A stretch of DNA of 64,000 nucleotides from positions 9,384-73,383 of the forward strand of contig CAXSFE010000003.1 in NCBI GenBank assembly GCA_964236585.1, read 5' to 3'. Under the pieces are notes generated by a model, which saw only the letters and a program-made list of their open reading frames with translations, searched no databases and had not been told where the DNA came from. The position numbers and the translations under genes were made by a program. The stretch is from CAXSEF01 sp964236585. GTDB taxonomy: Bacteria > Pseudomonadota > Alphaproteobacteria > Acetobacterales > Acetobacteraceae. The number at the start of each line of letters is the position of its first letter. Positions within the stretch are counted from its first letter, which is position 1. Positions 44,234 through 53,025 of the stretch are shown in pieces.

Positions 44234-45406
44234 ATGGCTGAAGACCTGCAGATCAAGTTCGGCTACCCGGGCAACAGCTTCGCCTACCAGGGCACCGGCT
44301 GGTCGATCCGCGAACCGGACGGCGTGTGGATGCTGGACGGCGAGAGCACGCTGATCGTGCCCCGCCCCAAGCAGCCCGGCGACTACCTGATGGAGTTCGA
44401 CCTGGAAGGCCTGCTCGCCCCGGGCCGCGAGTTCCAGCGCCTGTCGGTGCGCGTGAACGGCGTGTGCGTCGCCAACCAAGTGGTGCGCGGCCGCGCCCTG
44501 GTGCAGTGCTGGGTGCCCTGGTCGGTGCTGGGCGGCCCGATGAAGAGCGTCGTCATCCTCTCGCACCCCGACGCCTGGTCGCCCGCAGAGGGCAGGGACG
44601 AGGGCGACGGCGACCCGCGCGTGCTCTCGCTTTACGCCCGCACCATCCGCATGTCGCTGCTCACCGAGCGCGCCTGGGTCGCCGACCACCTCCGCCCCGA
44701 GGACGAGGCCGAGCTCGAGGCGATTATCGCCCGCCAGCAGAGCCAGGACGGCCAGACCATGCACGCCCTGGTGCTCGAGTTTGAGAGCCTCGGCTCGAAC
44801 TGCGAGCTCGGCATGGTGCAGCGCAACCACCACGCCGAGCCCCTCGGCCTGTTCCGCTTCAGCTACACGCCGCTCGACGGCCTGATCGCCGCGCTGGAGG
44901 GCGACTACCGCACCGCCAGCTTCGCCGACAGCACCTCGCTCGTCCTCAACCCCGAAACCCGCGAGTACGAGCTGGTGGACCGCGTCCATGGCTTTGAATG
45001 GCACACCTGGAAATACGAGGGCCAGGTCGACCCGGAGGCGTTGGCGGGCCAGGAGCTGGTGCGCCTGCCCTACCTGGTGCGCCGCTTCTACGAGACGCTC
45101 GAGGACGGCGAGAAGATCCTCGTGCTGCGCGACGACCAGAGCCCCACCGATCCGGCCAGGATCGCGCGCCTGCTGGCCGCGCTGCGCCGCCACGGCGACA
45201 TCACCCTGCTCTGGATCGGCGTCGCCGGCGACGCGCACGCCGTGGGCGACGTCGAGTGGGCCGGCGACAACCTGATGCGCGGCTGGATCGACCGCCTGAC
45301 CCGCCGCTACAACGCCGTCGATGCCTCCATGGCCGCCTGGGGCGTGATCTGCCAGCGCGCGCACCGCTTGCGGGAGACGGCGGGCGCCGCCAGGCAGGCC
45401 GCCTGA
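44234..45406 (+). CDS. Two-domain protein with DUF1796-like papain-like peptidase domain
   Basis: 390 residues. The N-terminal about 150 residues form a beta-rich module (YPGNSFAYQGTGWSIREPDG, RLSVRVNGVCVANQVV, PWSVLGGPMKSVVILSHPDAWSP) that looks like a carbohydrate-binding or jelly-roll fold. From about residue 178, LEFESLGSNCELGMVQRNHHAEPLGLFRFSYTPLDGLIAAL matches the DUF1796 group of putative papain-like cysteine peptidases, with Cys in the SLGxNCE motif. Related proteins are often found with polysaccharide genes. GGAGG is 8 nt before the ATG at 44234. Enzyme activity is not established. Confidence 0.65.
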   Translation: MAEDLQIKFGYPGNSFAYQGTGWSIREPDGVWMLDGESTLIVPRPKQPGDYLMEFDLEGLLAPGREFQRLSVRVNGVCVANQVVRGRALVQCWVPWSVLGGPMKSVVILSHPDAWSPAEGRDEGDGDPRVLSLYARTIRMSLLTERAWVADHLRPEDEAELEAIIARQQSQDGQTMHALVLEFESLGSNCELGMVQRNHHAEPLGLFRFSYTPLDGLIAALEGDYRTASFADSTSLVLNPETREYELVDRVHGFEWHTWKYEGQVDPEALAGQELVRLPYLVRRFYETLEDGEKILVLRDDQSPTDPARIARLLAALRRHGDITLLWIGVAGDAHAVGDVEWAGDNLMRGWIDRLTRRYNAVDASMAAWGVICQRAHRLRETAGAARQAA

Positions 45407-45424
45407 TACGAACGGCACGATCGA

Positions 45425-45547
45425 AGGCAAGGCCAGGGGCTCTGCCCCTGGACCCCGCCAAAGGCCGAGCCTTTGGAAACCAATCCTTAAGTAATGCCGG
45501 TCCAGGGGCGGCTCGCCCCTGGCGGGTCTGGGCAGAGCCCAGCCTTG
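45425..45547. repeat. Family B element (B17)
   Basis: CCAGGGGC/GCCCCTGG (45433-45451), CCAAAGGC/GCCTTTGG (45458-45476), CTTAAG (45486-45491), CCAGGGGC/GCCCCTGG (45502-45522), CTGGGC/GCCCAG (45528-45542). Confidence 0.9.
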
Positions 45548-45694
45548 TGCTTGCCTGCTTGCCGCCAGCACCCGGACCCCCCCGGCATGACCCCCCGCGC
45601 TTGAGCCCCCCGCGCGAGGCGGGCACTGTGTCCCGCACGCGGCCCGGCAACGCCGCAGCCGGTGCGCCGTCCCCAGTGCCCAAGGACCCCGCCC

Positions 45695-46675
45695 ATGGAC
45701 CACGTCTCCCTCGGCCGCAGCGGCCTCAAGGTCTCCCGCCTCTGCCTCGGCTGCATGACCTACGGCGACCCCTCGCGCGGCTCCCACGAGTGGACCCTGA
45801 ACGAGGAGGCGAGCCGCCCCTTCATCCGCGACGCCCTGGAGCAGGGCATCACCTTCTTCGACACCGCCAACGTCTACTCCGCCGGCTCGTCGGAGGAGAT
45901 CCTCGGCCGCGCCCTCCGCGACTTCGCCCGCCGCGACGACCTGGTCGTCGCCACCAAGGTCCACGGCGCCATGGGCGAGGGCGCCAACGACCGCGGCCTG
46001 TCCCGCAAGGCCATCCTCGCGGAGATCGATAATTCCCTCCGACGCCTCGGCATGGACTACGTCGACCTCTACCAGATCCACCGCTTCGACCCGCACACCC
46101 CCATCAAGGAAACCCTGGAAGCGCTCCACGACGTCGTGAAGTCCGGCAAGGCCCGCTACATCGGCGCCTCCTCGATGCACGCCTGGCAGTTCGCCACCAT
46201 GCTGCACACCTCGACCCGCCACGGCTGGACCCGCTTCGTCTCCATGCAGAACCACCTCAACCTGCTCTACCGCGAGGAGGAGCGCGAGATGATGGCGCTG
46301 TGCCTGCACGAGGGCATCGGCGTGATCCCCTGGAGCCCGCTCGCCCGCGGCCGCCTTGCCCGCGCGTCCGACGCCGCCGCCACCGACCGCGCCAACACCG
46401 ACGCCTTCCAGCGCACCCTCTACGACGCCACCGAGGCCGCCGACGCCCGCGTCATCGACGCGGTGGGCCAGGTCGCCGCCGACCGCGCCATCCCCCGCGC
46501 CCAGGTCGCCCTCGCCTGGCTCCTCGCCCGCCCGGGTGTCACCGCGCCCATCGTCGGCGCCTCCAAGCCCCGCCACCTCGCCGACGCGGTCGCCGCGCTC
46601 TCGATCACCCTCACCGAGGACGAGACCCGCCGGCTGGAGGAACACTACGTCCCGCACGCGGTCGCTGGGTTCTAG
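45695..46675 (+). CDS. Aldo/keto reductase
   Basis: 326-residue NADPH-dependent oxidoreductase with a TIM-barrel fold. GITFFDTANVYSAGSSEEILGRAL holds the catalytic Asp and Tyr, VVATKVHGAMGEG the Lys, and YVDLYQIHRFDP the His. GVIPWSPLARGRL and VGASKPRHLADAV bind the cofactor. It belongs to the YghZ/Tas-like group of broad-range aldehyde/ketone reductases. Start at 45695, after CAAGGA. Confidence 0.9.
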   Translation: MDHVSLGRSGLKVSRLCLGCMTYGDPSRGSHEWTLNEEASRPFIRDALEQGITFFDTANVYSAGSSEEILGRALRDFARRDDLVVATKVHGAMGEGANDRGLSRKAILAEIDNSLRRLGMDYVDLYQIHRFDPHTPIKETLEALHDVVKSGKARYIGASSMHAWQFATMLHTSTRHGWTRFVSMQNHLNLLYREEEREMMALCLHEGIGVIPWSPLARGRLARASDAAATDRANTDAFQRTLYDATEAADARVIDAVGQVAADRAIPRAQVALAWLLARPGVTAPIVGASKPRHLADAVAALSITLTEDETRRLEEHYVPHAVAGF

Positions 46676-46678
46676 GAA

Positions 46679-46802
46679 GCAAGTAAGGTTGAGGCTCTGC
46701 CTCAAACTCCGCCAAAGGCAAGCCTTTGGAATCCACTACTTGAGTCAATCGGTTTCCAAAGGCTTGCCTTTGGCAGGGTCCAGGGGCAGAGCCCCTGGCC
46801 TT
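46679..46802. repeat. Family B element between convergent genes (B18)
   Basis: TTGAGGC/GCCTCAA (46689-46705), CCAAAGGC/GCCTTTGG (46712-46729), core CTTGAG (46739-46744), CCAAAGGC/GCCTTTGG (46756-46773), CCAGGGGC/GCCCCTGG (46780-46798). It exactly fills the space between the two stop codons. Confidence 0.9.
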
Positions 46803-48225
46803 ACTTCTTGTCCGCCGGCTTCTCCTGTGCCACCGCCACCTTCATCCCGTCGGCCGACAGCACCGGCGGGTTGAGGATCAGCTGCTCCCCCGCCTTGAGC
46901 CCCGCCTGCACCTCGACCTGCGCCCCGTCGTCCGCCAGCACGTCCAGCTTGCGCATCCGCAGCACGCCGTTGTCGAACACCGCCGCGTTCAGCCCGTCCT
47001 TGCTGAAGATCACCGCCTCCGACGGCACCAGCGCCACCGGCGACCCGCGCGGCACGTCCAGATGCACGATCCCGTACAGCCCCGCCGCCAGCGCCCCGTC
47101 GCGGTTGTCCACGTCCACCTCGGTCAGCAGCGTGCGCGTCCCCGCCTGCAGCGTGCCGGCGTTGCGCGCCACCTTGCCGTGGAACTCGTGCCCCGGCAGC
47201 TCCGGCACGGTCACCATCGCGTCCTCCCCGTCGTGCAACGCGAAGTAGTCCTCCTGCGGCACGTACACCTGCACGCGCAGCACGTCCGAGCGCGCGATCG
47301 AGAACAGCTCCGTCCCGCTCGACGCGTTCGCCACCACCAGCGACCCCACGTCGACGTCGCGCGCGGTGATCACCCCGTCGAACGGCGCGGTGATCCTCTC
47401 GAAATCCACGAGCTGCTTGAGCTGGCGCACCGCCGCCGCTTGCGCCTCGATGTTCGCCTTCGCCACCCCCACGCCCGCGTTGCTGGCATCCAGGCTCGAC
47501 TTGTCGGTGTCGCCCTGCTGGCGCGAGCTCCACCCGTTCCTCACCAGGTCCGCCGTCCGCTGCTGCGTGATCCCCGCGAGCTTCTGGTTCGCCGTCGCCT
47601 GCGCATACGCGGCCGCGGTCTGCGCGAGCTGCGCCTGCGCCTGCGCATACTGCTGGTCCACCTCCGGCGCCGCGATCACCGCCAGCACGTCGCCCGCATG
47701 CACCTTGCTGCCGATGTCCACGTTCCGCTTGGCCACGTACCCGGTCGAGCGCGCGTACAGCGTCGCCGCGTCGAACGCCTGCATGTTGCCCGGCAGCTCG
47801 ATGCGGTGCGTCCCCTCCAGCACCTTGACCGCCGCCACCCGGACCTGCGGCACCGCGTCGTTCTGCTGCGCCAGCGCCTTCGCCGCGTTCGAGCTGGTCG
47901 CCGACCGGCTCCAGGCGCCATACCCCACCAGCAGCCCGACGCCCACCAGCGCCCCGATCCCCAGCACCAGCGCCAGCCGCCCGCGCCGCCGGTCCAGCCC
48001 GGGATCCGGCTCCGCCGGCCTCTTCGCCGGCGCGTCCCCGGGCTCGGCCTGCGGCGCCGCCTCCCGCCTCGACCGGACCGTCCCGTCCGCAACCGTCCCG
48101 TCGACAGCCGCCCCGTCCGCGGCCCTGCCCGAACCGGGTGCGGCGCCCGCCTCGCTCCTCCCGCCCGAGGCGCTCTGCTTCGCCTCGGGCCCGCCAGCGC
48201 CAGGCGGCGTGGAGATCTGGTTCAT
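46801..48225 (-). CDS. RND efflux periplasmic adaptor (membrane fusion protein)
   Basis: 474 residues. A charged, disordered N-terminal stretch (about 1-80) precedes one membrane helix (LALVLGIGALVGVGLLVGYG). After it come the HlyD/RND adaptor blocks: lipoyl half-motifs ELPGNMQAFDAATLYARSTGYV and ITAPFDGVITARDVDVG, a hairpin region with QYAQAQAQLAQTAAAYAQATAN, and a beta-barrel. It bridges the inner-membrane pump to an outer-membrane channel, which is not encoded here. The start overlaps the stop of the pump gene (ATGA). The long polar N-terminus is unusual. Confidence 0.9.
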   Translation of the reverse strand: MNQISTPPGAGGPEAKQSASGGRSEAGAAPGSGRAADGAAVDGTVADGTVRSRREAAPQAEPGDAPAKRPAEPDPGLDRRRGRLALVLGIGALVGVGLLVGYGAWSRSATSSNAAKALAQQNDAVPQVRVAAVKVLEGTHRIELPGNMQAFDAATLYARSTGYVAKRNVDIGSKVHAGDVLAVIAAPEVDQQYAQAQAQLAQTAAAYAQATANQKLAGITQQRTADLVRNGWSSRQQGDTDKSSLDASNAGVGVAKANIEAQAAAVRQLKQLVDFERITAPFDGVITARDVDVGSLVVANASSGTELFSIARSDVLRVQVYVPQEDYFALHDGEDAMVTVPELPGHEFHGKVARNAGTLQAGTRTLLTEVDVDNRDGALAAGLYGIVHLDVPRGSPVALVPSEAVIFSKDGLNAAVFDNGVLRMRKLDVLADDGAQVEVQAGLKAGEQLILNPPVLSADGMKVAVAQEKPADKK

Positions 48226-51200
48226 GCTGGACTCCCCTCATGCGCAAGCCGTGACGACGGGGTACCCGCCTTGACGCGCTCGAATCGCCCGATGACGGAA
48301 TACAGGTATGGCACGAACAGCAGCGTCGTCATCGTCCCCACCAGCACCCCCCCGATCACCGCGCGCGCCAGCACCGAGTTCTGCTCCTCGCCGGGCCCCC
48401 CGATCGCCATCGGCACCATGCCAACCATCATCGCCGCCGCCGTCATCAGCACCGGCCGCAGCCGCGTCGTCCCTGCGGACAGCGCCGCCTCCGAGGCGCT
48501 CATCCCCGTCTCCCGCTGCTCGCGGGCAAAGGTCACCAGCAGGATCGAGTTCGCCGACGCGACGCCCACCGACATGATCGCACCCATCAGCGACGGCACG
48601 CTGAACGTCGTCCCGGTGACATAGAGCAGCAGCACGATCCCGCTCCCCGCCCCCGGCAGCGCCAGGATCACCGCCAGCGGGTCGAGGAAGCTCTGGTAGT
48701 TCACCACCATCAGCATGTAGACGAACACCGCCGCGAACAGCAGCCCGAGCGTGAGGTTGGCGAACGCCTCGTTCATGCTGCCGATCTGCCCCGTCACCAG
48801 GATCTTGTTGCCCGCCGGCATCTGCGCCTGCATCCCGTCGACGACCTTCTGCACGTCCGCCGCAACGCTCCCCAGGTCGCGGTCCTGCACGCTGCCGTAG
48901 ACGTCGTAGACCGCCTGGATGTTGGTCTGGTTGAACACCGACTGCACCGGCACCCGCTTGAAGCTCGCGACGTTGCCGAACAGCCCCGGCACGATCGTCC
49001 CGTTGGTGCTGGAGCTGGTGATCGGCGTGTTGTTCAGGTCGTTGATGTCGGTGATGCGGTACTCCGGTGTCTGCACCGCGAGGAAGTACGGGATCCCGTT
49101 CGCAGGATCGGTCCAGAAGTTGGGCGAAACCTGCTCGGACGAGCTGAGGCTGATGTTGAGGTCGTTGGCCACCTGGTTGACCGTGAGCCCGAGCTCCTGC
49201 GCCCGCGTCCGGTCGACGGTGTAGTAGAGCTGCGGCGCGTCGAGCTCCTGCTGCACGTGCGCGTCCACCAGGCCCTTGACCCCCGACAGCCTGTGCCGCA
49301 GCTCGGCCGCCACCTTCTGGTTGCCCGCCCGGTCCTTGCCCGTCACCCGCACGTCGATCTGCGAGGCCACCCCGAAGTTCAGGATCTGCGTCACCAGGTC
49401 CGCCGGCTGGAAGTAGAACATCGCGTCCGGGAACGCGCTCGGCAGCGCCGCGCGCAGCGCCCGCACGTACTCCGCCGTCGCCCTGTGCCCCTCGTTGAGC
49501 TGCAGCAGGATCTGCCCGTCGTTGACCCCGATCGTCGTCCCGTCGGTGAACGCCAGGTTGTACAGTCGCTGCGGCAGCCCGATGTTGTCGAGCACCAGCC
49601 CCAGGTCCTTGGCCGGGATCACCGTCCTGATCTTCTCCTCGATGGCCGCGAAATACTGGCTGGTCCGCTCGATCCGCGTCCGCGCCGGTGCCCTGACGTG
49701 AAGCTGGATCAGCCCCGCGTCCACCGGCGGAAAGAAGTCGGTGCCCACGAACAGGCTCAGGCACCCCGCGGCGCCCACCACCCCCAGCGCCACCAGCGGC
49801 GTGATGAAGCTGCGCCGGATGATCCCCGCCAGCACGAACCCGTAGAAGTCGCGAAACCGGTCGAACCCGCGGTTGAACCTGGCATGCAGGCGCCCGAACC
49901 ACCCCGGCGTACTGCCGTCGTGATGGCGCTCGTGCTCGGTGCGCAGCATCAGCCGGATGATGATCGGCGTCAGCGTGCGCGACAGCGCGTACGACGCCAG
50001 CATCGCGAACACCACCGCCATCGCCAGCGGCGTGAACAGGAACCGCGCCGCGCCCTGCAGGAAGAACACCGAGACGAACACGCAGCAGATCGACAGCGTC
50101 GAGATCAGCGTCGGCACCGCGATCCCTGCCGCCCCCTCCAGCACCGCCTCGTCGAAGTCGCCCCCCTCGTCGAGCAGCCGGTGCGTGTTCTCGATCGTCA
50201 CCGTCGAATCGTCGACCAGGATGCCCACCGCCAGCGCCAGCCCGCCCAGCGTCATGGTGTTCAGCGTCTGCCCCAGCGCCGCCAGCACCGTGATCGAGGT
50301 CAGGATCGACAGCGGGATCGACACCATCACCACCACCGTCGAGCGCCACGACCCCAGGAACACCAGGATCATCAGCGCCGTCAGCCCCGCCGCGATCGCC
50401 CCCTCGCGCAGCACGGAGCTGATCGCGTCGCTCACGAACGTCGACTGGTCGAACAGCAGCGCGATCTTCATGCCCTCCGGCGCCGACTTCTGGATCGCCG
50501 GCATCGCCGCCTTCACCGCCTTGACCACCGACAGCGTCGACGCGTCCCCGTTCTTGATGATCGTCAGCAGCACCGACGCCCGCCCGTCGTCGTGCACCAC
50601 GTTCTGCTGCACCGCCCAGCCGTCGCGCACGTGCGCGACATCGCTGAGATAGACCGTCGTGTCGCCCACCTGGCGGATCGGCACCCGGTTCAGCGCCTCG
50701 ATCGAGCGCGCCGAGCTGTTGATGCTCACGATGAGCTGCTTGTCGCCCATCTTCGCGTCGCCCGACGGCAGCGTCAGGCTCTGCGCGTTGACCGCCGTGA
50801 CCACGTCCATCGGCGCCACGCCCTTCGCCCGCATCGCGTCGGGGTCCAGGTCCACCATCACCTGCCGGTACTTGCCGCCGTACGGCGTCGGCAGCGTGAT
50901 CCCCGGGATCGGCGCCAGCGCCTGCCGCATCTGGTAGATGCCGTAGTCGTAGAGCTGCTGCTGGTTCAGCTTGTCCGAGCTCAGGCTGATCTGCAGCACC
51001 GGCACGCTCGACGCGTTGTACTGCACGATGGTCGGCGGCTGGATCCCCGCCGGCATCAGCGCCCGGATCGAGTTGCTCGCCGACACGATCTGCGCGATCG
51101 CCAGGTCCACGTTGACGTTGGCCTGGAAGTAGATCTTCTCGACCGCGATCCCCTCCAGCGTCTGGCTCTCGATGTTCTTGATGTCGCCGACCGACGAGCT

Positions 51201-51413
51201 GATCGAGTACTCGCTGTACGTGGTGACCCGCTGCTCCATCTCCGCCGGCGTCAGCCCGGTGTACTGCCAGATCACCGTGACCACCGGCACGTTGATCGAC
51301 GGGAAGATGTCCTTCGGCGTCACCAGGATCGCGCTGGCGCCCAGGAACAGCATCAGCGCCGCCATCACGTAGAACGTGTAGGGGTACTTCAGCGCGAACT
51401 TGACCAGACCCAT
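48222..51413 (-). CDS. RND family efflux pump, inner-membrane subunit
   Basis: 1063 residues, twelve membrane segments and two large periplasmic domains. GILVDDSTVTIENTH contains the paired Asp residues that carry protons; FGNVASFKRVPVQSVFNQTN and LRPVLMTAAAMMVGMVPMAIGG are typical of the HAE1 multidrug branch. The start is the ATG at 51413 (GGGGAAGAG just upstream). The pump gene precedes the adaptor gene, the reverse of the usual acrA-acrB order. The substrate is unknown; multidrug or lipophilic compounds are usual for the family. Confidence 0.92.
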   Translation of the reverse strand: MGLVKFALKYPYTFYVMAALMLFLGASAILVTPKDIFPSINVPVVTVIWQYTGLTPAEMEQRVTTYSEYSISSSVGDIKNIESQTLEGIAVEKIYFQANVNVDLAIAQIVSASNSIRALMPAGIQPPTIVQYNASSVPVLQISLSSDKLNQQQLYDYGIYQMRQALAPIPGITLPTPYGGKYRQVMVDLDPDAMRAKGVAPMDVVTAVNAQSLTLPSGDAKMGDKQLIVSINSSARSIEALNRVPIRQVGDTTVYLSDVAHVRDGWAVQQNVVHDDGRASVLLTIIKNGDASTLSVVKAVKAAMPAIQKSAPEGMKIALLFDQSTFVSDAISSVLREGAIAAGLTALMILVFLGSWRSTVVVMVSIPLSILTSITVLAALGQTLNTMTLGGLALAVGILVDDSTVTIENTHRLLDEGGDFDEAVLEGAAGIAVPTLISTLSICCVFVSVFFLQGAARFLFTPLAMAVVFAMLASYALSRTLTPIIIRLMLRTEHERHHDGSTPGWFGRLHARFNRGFDRFRDFYGFVLAGIIRRSFITPLVALGVVGAAGCLSLFVGTDFFPPVDAGLIQLHVRAPARTRIERTSQYFAAIEEKIRTVIPAKDLGLVLDNIGLPQRLYNLAFTDGTTIGVNDGQILLQLNEGHRATAEYVRALRAALPSAFPDAMFYFQPADLVTQILNFGVASQIDVRVTGKDRAGNQKVAAELRHRLSGVKGLVDAHVQQELDAPQLYYTVDRTRAQELGLTVNQVANDLNISLSSSEQVSPNFWTDPANGIPYFLAVQTPEYRITDINDLNNTPITSSSTNGTIVPGLFGNVASFKRVPVQSVFNQTNIQAVYDVYGSVQDRDLGSVAADVQKVVDGMQAQMPAGNKILVTGQIGSMNEAFANLTLGLLFAAVFVYMLMVVNYQSFLDPLAVILALPGAGSGIVLLLYVTGTTFSVPSLMGAIMSVGVASANSILLVTFAREQRETGMSASEAALSAGTTRLRPVLMTAAAMMVGMVPMAIGGPGEEQNSVLARAVIGGVLVGTMTTLLFVPYLYSVIGRFERVKAGTPSSRLAHEGSPA

Positions 51414-51624
51414 GCTCTTCCCCCGCCAGCCGCCACACCCGCTGCAAGACCCGCGCCGCTGCGAGCGCAACCACCGCACCCAGATAGGGCCGCCCGCTCC
51501 CGCCGCCGAATGATATCCCGGTTAGATGGCCCTCGAAACGCTTCCGTACACGTTTCGTCACACGCGCGGGCACGCCGGCAGGGCAGGGGCGCCCGCCCCG
51601 CGCCGGCACAGAAGGGAGGACGGC

Positions 51625-51918
51625 ATGCTGTTCACGCTGGAAATCGACGGCCGCGCCGTGCTGGTGATGGCCGAGCACGACGCCGCCGCCGCCGAGGAGG
51701 CCGCCCACGCCGCCCTAATGACCGAGCAGCTCGCCGCCCTGGAGCACGCCGGCCGCCGTCTGTGGGACGGCCGCTCCCGCCCGCAGCTCCGCCCCGCCAC
51801 CGCGCCGGAGGCCGCCACCTGGCAGGACGCCTTCGTCGAGGCCCTCGCCGACGGCGACGCCTACGAGGACGAGGCCGACACCTGGGCCGTGTTCCTGATC
51901 GACGTCGCCGCACGCTGA
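51625..51918 (+). CDS. Small acidic protein, unknown function
   Basis: 97 residues, no family recognised. It starts MLFTLEIDGRAVLVMAEHD, has an alanine-rich helix, and ends with a very acidic stretch (LADGDAYEDEADTWAVFLID). GGGAGGA lies 4 nt before the ATG at 51625, which decides the start over an upstream one at 51526. Likely cytoplasmic; the upstream neighbour is the divergent RND pump. Confidence 0.6.
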   Translation: MLFTLEIDGRAVLVMAEHDAAAAEEAAHAALMTEQLAALEHAGRRLWDGRSRPQLRPATAPEAATWQDAFVEALADGDAYEDEADTWAVFLIDVAAR

Positions 51919-51936
51919 CCGGGTCGGCCCGGAAAG

Positions 51937-52003
51937 CGAGCAAGGTTGAGGCTCTGCCTCAAACTCCGCCAAAGGCGAGCCTTTGGAATCCACTCCTCAA
52001 GAA
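51937..52003. repeat. Family B half-element (B19)
   Basis: TTGAGGC/GCCTCAA (51946-51962) and CCAAAGGC/GCCTTTGG (51969-51986), with an imperfect core CCTCAAG. The second half is lacking. Confidence 0.88.
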
Positions 52004-52094
52004 AGCTAGGCCAGCCCCTCCCTGTTTCCCGTGCGGAAACGGGCCCCTCCGGCAAGGCTGGAGCCCGCCGGCCCGCGATGCTACCAGGGGTGCC

Positions 52095-52385
52095 ATGAGC
52101 CCCACCCTCGTTCTCGTCGCAGTCTGCACGGTCGGCGTCGCAGTCTTCCTCTACGGCGCCCTCCTGATGTCCCGGCGCCAGGAGGGCGGCAGCGGCCGCC
52201 CGCCCGCCCTGCTCATGATGGCCGGCCTCGCCCTCCTGGCCCTCGGCATGCTCTCGGCCCTGGTGCTGAAGTGGACCGAGACCACCCCGAACCAGCCGCA
52301 CTTCGAGCTCCCCAGCACCGGCGGCGGCGGTCCCGCCGACGCGCCCCCGCCCGTCGCCGCGCCGCCCGCCAGCACCGCGCGCTGA
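52095..52385 (+). CDS. Small two-pass membrane protein, unknown function
   Basis: 96 residues: two hydrophobic helices (LVLVAVCTVGVAVFLYGALLM and ALLMMAGLALLALGMLSALVL) separated by a basic loop, then a proline/glycine-rich tail. The alternation fits a real inner-membrane protein better than a GC artefact. No strong ribosome site; the start is the ATG at 52095. Role not known. Confidence 0.5.
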   Translation: MSPTLVLVAVCTVGVAVFLYGALLMSRRQEGGSGRPPALLMMAGLALLALGMLSALVLKWTETTPNQPHFELPSTGGGGPADAPPPVAAPPASTAR

Positions 52386-52483
52386 CCCTGGCCTGCGCGC
52401 GCCTCGCCGCCCGCCCATCCCCCTGCTAGCCTAGACGCCCGAGCCCGGCGCACTTCGCCCGGGTCCCGAGGGAGCCACACACG

Positions 52484-52906
52484 ATGCTGCGATCCACGCT
52501 GCTGGCCGCCGCCTGCCTGCTCGCCGTCTCCGCCCGCGCCGAGACCGTCAGGTTCGGCGCCACCATGGGACCCGACACCGAGGTCCCCGCCAAGACCGCC
52601 CCCGGCGCCGCCGGCACCGCCACCGCCACGCTCGACACCGAAACCCGCCACCTCGACTACGACGTGAGCTGGAACGGCCTCACCGGCCCCGCCTCCATGG
52701 CCCACTTCCACGGCCCTGCCGAGCCCGGCAAGAACGCCGGCGTGCAGGTCAAGATCGGCGACGCCAACCCCACCAGCCCGACCACCGGCAGCGCCACCCT
52801 CACCGAGGAGCAGGTCGCCCAGCTCACCGCCGGCCAGTGGTACGCCAACGTCCACACCGCCGCCAACCCGGGCGGCGAGATCCGCGGCCAGCTCACGAAG
52901 CAGTAA
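52484..52906 (+). CDS. Secreted CHRD-domain protein
   Basis: 140 residues: a signal peptide (LLAAACLLAVSARA) and one CHRD domain (DTEVPAKTAPGAAGTATATLD, AHFHGPAEPGKNAG, WYANVHTAANPGGEIRGQL). CHRD domains occur in secreted or periplasmic proteins of uncertain function. GGAG lies about 10 nt upstream of the ATG. The stop codon is the first base of a family B repeat. Confidence 0.88.
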   Translation: MLRSTLLAAACLLAVSARAETVRFGATMGPDTEVPAKTAPGAAGTATATLDTETRHLDYDVSWNGLTGPASMAHFHGPAEPGKNAGVQVKIGDANPTSPTTGSATLTEEQVAQLTAGQWYANVHTAANPGGEIRGQLTKQ

Positions 52907-53022
52907 GGTTGAGGCTCTGCCTCAAACTCCGCCAAGGGCTGGGCCCTTGGATCGCCTCCCTTAAGTCAAGGGATCAAAGGGTCCTCGGACCCTTTGCGGG
53001 TCCAGGGCAGAGCCCTGGCCTT
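52904..53022. repeat. Family B element between convergent genes (B20)
   Basis: TTGAGGC/GCCTCAA (52909-52925), CCAAGGGC/GCCCTTGG (52932-52950), CTTAAG (52960-52965), a 22-nt palindrome (52975-52996) and CCAGGGC/GCCCTGG (53002-53018). Confidence 0.9.
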
Positions 53023-53025
53023 CCT

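Noticed and set aside
49257..52385. 1042-codon plus-strand frame opposite the RND pump
   Set aside because: Arg/His/Pro-rich antisense shadow; only its last 97 codons (52095-52385) look like a real membrane protein and are kept as a separate gene.
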